From contig JALWSJ010000138.1 in NCBI GenBank assembly GCA_026993705.1, forward strand, positions 1 through 6,877: a stretch of 6,877 nt of DNA, written 5' to 3'. Under the pieces are notes generated by a model, which was given only the letters and a program-made list of their open reading frames with translations, searched no databases and was not told where the DNA came from. The translations under genes were made by a program, and so were the position numbers. Of this stretch, positions 1 through 3,952 are shown in pieces. How positions within the stretch are numbered: position 1 is the stretch's first letter; every line of letters starts with the position of its first letter. The DNA comes from Flavobacteriales bacterium. GTDB taxonomy: Bacteria; Bacteroidota; Bacteroidia; Flavobacteriales_D; Parvicellaceae.

Positions 1-1223
1 AAATCGCAGAATGGTTGGTAGAAGATGGAGATTATGTAGAAAAAGACCAAGCTATTGCAGAAGTAGATTCGGACAAAGCAACGCTCGAGTTGCCGGCTGA
101 GGCTTCGGGTAGAATCACGCTAAAAGCAGAAGAAGGTGATACGGTTAAAGTAGGAGAAGTAGTTTGTTTAATAGACACCTCAGCTGAGAAACCGGCTGAC
201 TTTGAGTCTAAAACAGAAGAAGTTGAATCTGAACAAGAGCAAGAAACTCCAAAAGCTACGGAAACTAAACCCAATCCTAATCCTATTGCACCAAAAGAAG
301 AACCTAAAAAGGAAGATACTTACGCAAAAGGAGTTCCATCCGTAGCAGCTAAAAAAATAGCAGATGAAAATAACGTTCCTATTCAAAAAGTTCAAGGTAC
401 GGGAAAAGACGGAAGAATAACCAAGCAAGATATTATTGCAGCTATGGCTGCGGGTTTCCCTACCGAAGCTACGCAAGGTTGGGGCGGTACAAGAGATACG
501 ACAACTACCAAAATGAAGATGCTAAGAAGAAAAATAGCATCGAGATTGGTAGCGGTTAAAAATGAAACGGCGATGCTGACCACTTTCAATGAAGTGGACA
601 TGAAGCCTATTATGGATTTAAGAGCAAAGTACAAAGCTAAATTCAAAGAAGTACATGGAGTGAATCTTGGATTTATGTCGTTCTTTACTAAAGCGGTTAC
701 CGAGGCATTGAACTTATACCCGCAAGTAAATTCAATGATAGACGGCGACCAAATGATAGCACATAACTATGCCGATATAGGTATTGCCGTAAGTTCACCA
801 AAAGGTTTGATGGTACCGGTTGTAAGAAATGCTGAGCGTCTATCATTACACGAAATCGAAAAAGAAATCAAACGATTGGCAATCAAAGCTAGAGATGGTA
901 AAATCGCTATTGAAGATATGCAAGGTGGAACATTTACCATTACCAACGGAGGTGTTTTTGGTTCAATGTTGAGTACACCGATTATCAATCCGCCACAATC
1001 GGCAATTCTAGGAATGCACAATATTGTAGAACGACCTGTAGCTATCAACGGAAAAGTAGAAATCAGACCGATTATGTATCTGGCACTTTCTTATGACCAT
1101 AGAATTATCGATGGAAAAGAGTCGGTAGGTTTCTTGGTAAAAGTAAAAGAAATGCTTGAAAATCCTGTTAAAATGCTTTTCGGAGGAGCTAAAGAACCGG
1201 AAGAAATTTTATTGGATTTGTAA
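1..1223 (+). CDS. odhB: 2-oxoglutarate dehydrogenase E2 component (dihydrolipoyl succinyltransferase), 5'-truncated
   Basis: This is the E2 core of the 2-oxoglutarate dehydrogenase complex, which moves the succinyl group from lipoate to CoA in the TCA cycle (cytoplasm). The window edge removes the start. The frame is open from base 3 (reading I-A-E-W-L-V-E-D-G), so the TTG at 15 is an internal Leu codon, and about 20 N-terminal residues are missing by comparison with the family. Numbering from that Leu: lipoyl domain to about 55 with lipoyl-lysine K21 in DSDKATLELP (codon 75-77); acidic and Pro/Lys-rich linker 57-105; E1/E3-binding domain about 106-144 (GVPSVAAKKIA to GRITKQDI); catalytic domain about 165-402 with the active-site motif SYDHRIIDG (His362, Asp366). 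The Tyr in SYDH and the following KESVGFL favour succinyltransferase over pyruvate dehydrogenase E2; this is family knowledge, not proof. The upstream partner sucA/odhA would lie off the left edge. A hairpin terminator follows. Confidence 0.93.
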   Translation, partial: IAEWLVEDGDYVEKDQAIAEVDSDKATLELPAEASGRITLKAEEGDTVKVGEVVCLIDTSAEKPADFESKTEEVESEQEQETPKATETKPNPNPIAPKEEPKKEDTYAKGVPSVAAKKIADENNVPIQKVQGTGKDGRITKQDIIAAMAAGFPTEATQGWGGTRDTTTTKMKMLRRKIASRLVAVKNETAMLTTFNEVDMKPIMDLRAKYKAKFKEVHGVNLGFMSFFTKAVTEALNLYPQVNSMIDGDQMIAHNYADIGIAVSSPKGLMVPVVRNAERLSLHEIEKEIKRLAIKARDGKIAIEDMQGGTFTITNGGVFGSMLSTPIINPPQSAILGMHNIVERPVAINGKVEIRPIMYLALSYDHRIIDGKESVGFLVKVKEMLENPVKMLFGGAKEPEEILLDL

Positions 1224-1251
1224 AAATAATCAAGAAGATAATTTGGCGTTT

Positions 1252-1299
1252 CACAAAAACAAAAAGCACGTATTCCTCATGGAGCACGTGCTTTTTGTG
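1252..1299 (+). terminator. Probable rho-independent terminator of odhB
   Basis: A perfect 11-bp stem (AAAAAGCACGT at 1261-1271, ACGTGCTTTTT at 1286-1296) begins 37 bases after the odhB stop. Three more pairs (TCC 1274-1276 with GGA 1281-1283) close the loop. The 3' arm ends in five T. A second register is possible, because CACAAAAA at 1252-1259 can also pair with TTTTTGTG at 1292-1299. An outer pair GCGTT (1246-1250) with AACGC (1309-1313) could extend the structure. The A-rich left arm would also give a T-run on the other strand, so it could act in both directions. The U-tract is short and lies partly within the stem. Confidence 0.7.
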
Positions 1300-1367
1300 A
1301 ATTTGGGGAACGCTCACATAAATATATTGAAGCGAATACAATAATACAGCACATTCCACGTATTTTA

Positions 1368-1526
1368 TACCATATGAATATTGAAAAGAGCCGAAAGAAA
1401 GGGAGTTTTAATTTCTTATACTTCTTCATAAAATCTTTCCATAGCCTTACCTATGGAAAGATTTTATGAAGAAGTATAAGGGAAATAAAAACGCTTTATA
1501 AAGCTCGTTTCAATTTTTAAATGGTA
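1368..1526. repeat. Long imperfect palindrome with a perfect 30-bp core (palindromic repeat copy P)
   Basis: The core arms 1415-1444 and 1451-1480 are exact reverse complements over 30 bases and flank the 6-nt loop CCTTAC (1445-1450). Pairing continues outward with mismatches and small gaps: GTTTTAATTT against AAATAAAAAC, GAAAAGAGC against GCTCGTTTC, and finally TACCAT (1368-1373) against ATGGTA (1521-1526). The element is therefore about 159 bp, with arms of 77 and 76 nt. The right arm resembles 3023-3098 and the left arm resembles 2941-3016, so it belongs to the same family as the element there. It lies between odhB and the PorV-like gene, 42 bp before the latter's start. If transcribed it would form a very stable hairpin. 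No protein is encoded. Its role (mobile-element relic, transcript-end structure or RNase III substrate) is not known from the sequence. Confidence 0.9.
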
Positions 1527-1552
1527 TTTTCATCAAGATTTAAAAACTTTAA

Positions 1553-1560
1553 TAAATTTG
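1553..1560 (+). promoter_or_regulatory. Possible Bacteroidota -7 element upstream of the PorV-like gene
   Basis: TAAATTTG fits the Bacteroidota -7 consensus TAnnTTTG and ends 7 bases before the ATG at 1568. No convincing -33 TTG was found at the usual spacing, and the resulting transcript would be almost leaderless. A short A/T-rich match of this kind can arise by chance, so this is a weak candidate. Confidence 0.3.
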
Positions 1561-1567
1561 TCCTTCA

Positions 1568-2641
1568 ATGTATAAAATCATAATCATATTATTTTTATTG
1601 ACCTCTATTTGGGGTGTTTCGCAAGTGAATGCTCCTAAGTACAGTAATGAATTTTTGAACATTGGAGTAGGGGCAAGAGCTTTAGGAATGGGGAATGCAG
1701 TAGCTTCATCGACCAACGATGTAACTGCCGGGTATTGGAATCCTACGGGATTATTGAATACCAATACCGATTTACAGTTAGGATTGATGCACTCAGAATA
1801 CTTTGCGGGAATTGCCAAATATGATTTCGGAGCGTTGACAAAAACCATTGATAGTAGTAGTGCGTTTGGAATTTCATTCATTCGTTTCGGGGTGGATAAT
1901 ATACCGAATACCACAGAATTAATCGATGCACAAGGAAACTTGAATTACGATAGAATTACTTATTTTTCGGCGACCGATATGGCGTTTTTATTTTCTTATG
2001 CTCGTAAGTTAAACAGTAACTTGTCGATAGGAGGAAATGTCAAAATAATTCATCGAAAAGTAGGTGATTTTGCCAAAGCGTGGGGCTTTGGGATTGACGG
2101 TGCTATGACTTATACCAAAAACAGGTGGAATTTATCCTTGGTGGCAAGAGATGTTACATCGACCTTCAATGCGTGGAGCTATACATTGAGCGACAAAATG
2201 ATAGAAGTGTTTACCTTAACAGATAATGAAATTCCGCAAAACGGTATTGAGCTTACGCTACCTCGATTTATTTTAGCGGGGTCTAAAAAATGGCTGATAA
2301 ACGATAAATTTTCGTTTCTTGCGGAGTTAGATGGAGTAATTACTACGGATGGAAGACGAAACGTATTATTAAAAGGAAAACCCCTTTCGCTTGATCCGAA
2401 TTTCGGGATTGAATTGGGATATAAGAAAATAATATTTGTTCGTGCGGGCGTTAATAACATACAAACGGTAACAGGTTTAACCCAAAAAGAAAGTCTTACT
2501 TTTCAACCGAATGTAGGCGTTGGATTACAATTCAAAGGCGTAGCCATAGATTATGCTTTGACTGATATTGGAGATGCGTCAGTAGCCTTGTACAGTAATG
2601 TCTTTTCATTACGATTTAACCTTAACGGAGCAAAAAAATGA
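1568..2641 (+). CDS. PorV/PorQ-family outer-membrane beta-barrel protein
   Basis: The 357-aa protein has a signal peptide (hydrophobic residues about 3-16, likely cleavage near VSQ at 17-19). It then shows the family's N-terminal signature, ARALGMGNAVASSTNDVTAGYWNP (about 36-59, with GMG and the YWNP turn). Alternating aromatic/polar strands follow to the C-terminus, which ends in a strand-like SLRFNL. PorV/PorQ proteins are FadL-like barrels; PorV itself carries cargo to the type IX secretion sortase and PorQ belongs to the same attachment machinery. Membership of the family is well supported. Equivalence to PorV or PorQ is not, since no porU or other T9SS gene is nearby, so it may be a paralogue of unknown role. 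The ATG at 1568 is chosen because it puts the signal peptide at the N-terminus; no Shine-Dalgarno is visible, as is common in this phylum. The TGA overlaps the ATG of the next gene by 4 nt (ATGA), indicating translational coupling. Confidence 0.82.
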   Translation: MYKIIIILFLLTSIWGVSQVNAPKYSNEFLNIGVGARALGMGNAVASSTNDVTAGYWNPTGLLNTNTDLQLGLMHSEYFAGIAKYDFGALTKTIDSSSAFGISFIRFGVDNIPNTTELIDAQGNLNYDRITYFSATDMAFLFSYARKLNSNLSIGGNVKIIHRKVGDFAKAWGFGIDGAMTYTKNRWNLSLVARDVTSTFNAWSYTLSDKMIEVFTLTDNEIPQNGIELTLPRFILAGSKKWLINDKFSFLAELDGVITTDGRRNVLLKGKPLSLDPNFGIELGYKKIIFVRAGVNNIQTVTGLTQKESLTFQPNVGVGLQFKGVAIDYALTDIGDASVALYSNVFSLRFNLNGAKK

Positions 2642-2802
2642 TTCATTTTATCATCGTCGGAATATTAGTTGTTGGGATCTCGCTGACATTGCAAAAATTC
2701 TTACATTTAAGCACCGAGGTCTTTACTATGCTCAATGTTATCTTAGGGATAATCGGAATCTATTTTGTTCAAAAAATTCAAGAAAAAGAAAAGAAAAAGT
2801 AG
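2638..2802 (+). CDS. Small two-helix membrane protein, 54 aa, coupled to the PorV-like gene
   Basis: The reading frame opens at the ATG that overlaps the stop of the PorV-like gene (ATGA at 2638-2641) and runs 54 codons to TAG at 2800-2802. The protein has two hydrophobic segments, about residues 4-18 (FIIVGILVVGISLTL) and 30-46 (ending IIGIYFVQ). A short linker with His, Ser and Glu joins them, and the tail is highly charged (QEKEKKK). By the positive-inside rule both ends would face the cytoplasm, giving a hairpin in the inner membrane. I do not recognise a family. Support for its being real comes from the ATGA overlap, the coherent membrane pattern, and a stop just before the structured repeats. 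It could be an accessory or stability factor for the barrel protein, which is inference only. It could also be a chance frame, but two clean helices plus a basic tail make that less likely. Confidence 0.68.
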   Translation: MIHFIIVGILVVGISLTLQKFLHLSTEVFTMLNVILGIIGIYFVQKIQEKEKKK

Positions 2803-2817
2803 GTGTTTTGGGCGTTC

Positions 2818-2876
2818 CCTTTACGACATAAAAAAGCAGTTTCGTTGCACTACACTACTTTTTAACCTCGTAAAGG
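2818..2876. repeat. Hairpin 1 of the structured block downstream of the small membrane gene
   Basis: CCTTTACGA (2818-2826) is the exact reverse complement of TCGTAAAGG (2868-2876). Inside it AAAAAGCAGT (2831-2840) pairs with ACTACTTTTT (2854-2863) with one mismatch, leaving a 13-nt loop. It begins 15 bases after the TAG of the small gene, and the 3' arm of the inner stem ends in five T, so it could terminate the plus-strand transcript. The A-run of the left arm would serve the converging minus-strand transcript. Confidence 0.6.
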
Positions 2877-2892
2877 TCGGGCTATCCGTTAT

Positions 2893-2930
2893 ATCTTTTG
2901 TGTTGCATAAGTGCAACAACACAAAAGGAT
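2893..2930. repeat. Hairpin 2 of the structured block
   Basis: CTTTTGTGTTG (2895-2905) is the exact reverse complement of CAACACAAAAG (2917-2927), and the outer ATC/GGAT bases extend the stem with a one-base bulge. The apex can alternatively close as TTGCA (2903-2907) with TGCAA (2912-2916) around TAAG. It lies 16 bases after hairpin 1 and 10 bases before the palindromic element at 2941. No T-run follows directly, so it is not a classic terminator by itself. Confidence 0.65.
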
Positions 2931-2940
2931 GCCACTTCTA

Positions 2941-3098
2941 TCCCTAACGCGGAATGAAATAAGTGCAAGAAACTGGAGTTTGTAGTTCTCAGACGATGAA
3001 TATTTTCTTTGCATAGCACCAGCCATGGAGATAAAATATGAAGAAGTATGAGGGCGACAAAACCGCTTTATGTGCTTACTTTCATTTCGTGTTAGGGA
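2941..3098. repeat. Palindromic repeat copy E, about 158 bp, with terminal inverted repeats
   Basis: The ends are inverted repeats: TCCCTAAC at 2941-2948 and GTTAGGGA at 3091-3098 are exact complements, and pairing continues about 26 nt inward (GGAATGAAATAAGTGC against GTGCTTACTTTCATTTCG with a few differences). The rest also folds back imperfectly, giving arms of 76 nt (2941-3016 and 3023-3098) around the loop CACCAG (3017-3022). TA flanks both ends (2939-2940 and 3099-3100), as a TA target-site duplication would. The right arm matches the palindrome at 1451-1526 (for example TATGAAGAAGTAT at 3037-3049 and 1465-1477). No coding capacity. It resembles a MITE or REP-like element, but no transposase is in the window. 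Confidence 0.8.
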
Positions 3099-3103
3099 TA
3101 CGA

Positions 3104-3200
3104 TTCCTAACGCAGTTGAGGTAAGTACAAAGAAAATGGAATTTAGTATTCTTAGACAATGAATATTTTCTTTGTAAGTCACAGCTGTGAAAATATTATA
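3104..3200. repeat. Partial third copy of the palindromic repeat, abutting a gene end
   Basis: From CCTAACGC at 3106 this stretch repeats the left arm of the element at 2941-3016 in direct orientation. It includes a 16-base exact match, ATGAATATTTTCTTTG, at 3159-3174 and 2996-3011. The apex differs: CACAGCTGTG (3180-3189) is a perfect 10-bp palindrome, and AATATTTTC (3162-3170) pairs with GAAAATATT (3189-3197). The right arm is essentially missing, because coding sequence of the minus-strand gene begins at 3196. The hairpin overlaps that gene's stop codon, so the repeat may have inserted at, or replaced, the original 3' end. Confidence 0.7.
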
Positions 3201-3885
3201 ATTTACCGTGTTTGAGTATAGCACAAATACCACCACTAATAAAGTAGCCGTCAAAGTGAGCGTTCGTCCCACCATATAAATCCAATTGAATATTAGGATT
3301 CATTAACCAACCAAAACCGGCATCAAATTGTGTAGCATCGGGCAACATATCTCCGAAAGTTTCAACAAAAAAGGTTGTTTTTTTATATGTGTAATTCACG
3401 GCAAAAGCATAATAGGCAACCCATGATTTATTGCTGTAATTTTCTGCTAGGTTAAATGAATATCCCCATACTTCATTAAGAGAATTTGAACCCGATAAAA
3501 TCATCCCGGTTGACAGAGAATTACTCAAATCTATATAAGGCTGTACAGCCAATTCAGGTATTTTTTTGTTTCCTTTGATTACGTTAATCAATAAACTGGC
3601 TTGAGGTGTGTTTAACGTCAATTCTTCAGGGGTGAATAACTTTGTGAATTGGTCGTACACTCTGATTTCTATATTTTTTGTCAATCCATAGCGCAATAAA
3701 GTTGTTGGAACTTCCAAAGTAGAACTTCCAAAATCATCAAATTGAATACCCGTTTGAATTTGGAGTGTGCCTTGTTTCAAAACTGAACTGGAAATACACT
3801 GTCCCGGACGACTTGCTGAAATGGTATCTTGACCTATTGCTCCGATTGTAGCGTATAAAAAGTATAAAAATAAAATGTGTTTCAT
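3196..3885 (-). CDS. Secreted 'transporter'-type beta-barrel protein (Phenol_MetA_deg-like)
   Basis: The 229-aa protein has a signal peptide (KHILFLYFLYATIGAIG, cleavage near residue 18). The mature start SASRPGQCISSSVLKQGTLQIQTG matches the pattern (T/S-x-RP-x-Q-x-x-S-S-x-V-x-x-G-x-LQ-x-x-G) that I associate with Bacteroidota proteins annotated as 'transporter' in the PF13557 Phenol_MetA_deg family. Alternating hydrophobic strands follow, consistent with a small outer-membrane barrel. The substrate is unknown, and the family name does not establish transport. Start ATG at 3883-3885; no Shine-Dalgarno. It lies 67 bp downstream of the PBP1A gene on the same strand, and no TAnnTTTG promoter was found in the gap, so co-transcription is likely. 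The last residues and stop lie at the edge of a partial palindromic repeat, so the C-terminus may have been altered; it ends KHGKL rather than in a typical barrel strand. Confidence 0.72.
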   Translation of the reverse strand: MKHILFLYFLYATIGAIGQDTISASRPGQCISSSVLKQGTLQIQTGIQFDDFGSSTLEVPTTLLRYGLTKNIEIRVYDQFTKLFTPEELTLNTPQASLLINVIKGNKKIPELAVQPYIDLSNSLSTGMILSGSNSLNEVWGYSFNLAENYSNKSWVAYYAFAVNYTYKKTTFFVETFGDMLPDATQFDAGFGWLMNPNIQLDLYGGTNAHFDGYFISGGICAILKHGKL

Positions 3886-3952
3886 AGCTTTTATGTTGTT
3901 CTTTCTCTGTATAGTGGTCTAAGGTAAGAAAAATAAAAAAAGAAAATAATTT

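Noticed and set aside
32..1048. Long antisense frames opposite odhB
   Set aside because: They are shadows of the lipoyl, linker and catalytic coding sequence; the low-complexity Ser- and Phe-rich products mirror Glu/Lys-rich codons on the real strand.
1156..1344. 62-codon plus-strand frame across the end of odhB and the terminator
   Set aside because: It overlaps odhB in another frame, runs through the hairpin, and its composition (KNNQEDN...HKNKKH) is just the translated A-rich stem. No supporting context.
1314..1367. tRNA or small RNA gene before the palindrome
   Set aside because: No cloverleaf, GTTCRA-type T-loop or other recognisable RNA pattern was visible; the stretch is plain A/T-rich spacer.
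2598..2947. Two plus-strand frames (2598-2831 and 2765-2947) over the end of the PorV-like gene and the hairpin block
   Set aside because: They overlap the better-supported 54-codon gene in other frames, and most of their length is translated hairpin sequence. Peptides like the second may be annotated wherever such a repeat occurs.
2941..3200. CRISPR array
   Set aside because: The repeated units are imperfect palindromes of about 95-160 bp in 1.5 copies, without short identical repeats or regular unique spacers, and no cas genes are nearby.
2889..3275. 128-codon minus-strand frame over the repeats
   Set aside because: It overlaps the 3' end of the transporter-type gene in another frame and otherwise covers palindromic repeats. 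No start context and no family features.
3886..3952. Separate promoter or terminator between the PBP1A gene and the transporter-type gene
   Set aside because: The gap is rich in A and T runs, but no TAnnTTTG element and no stable hairpin were found on the minus strand.
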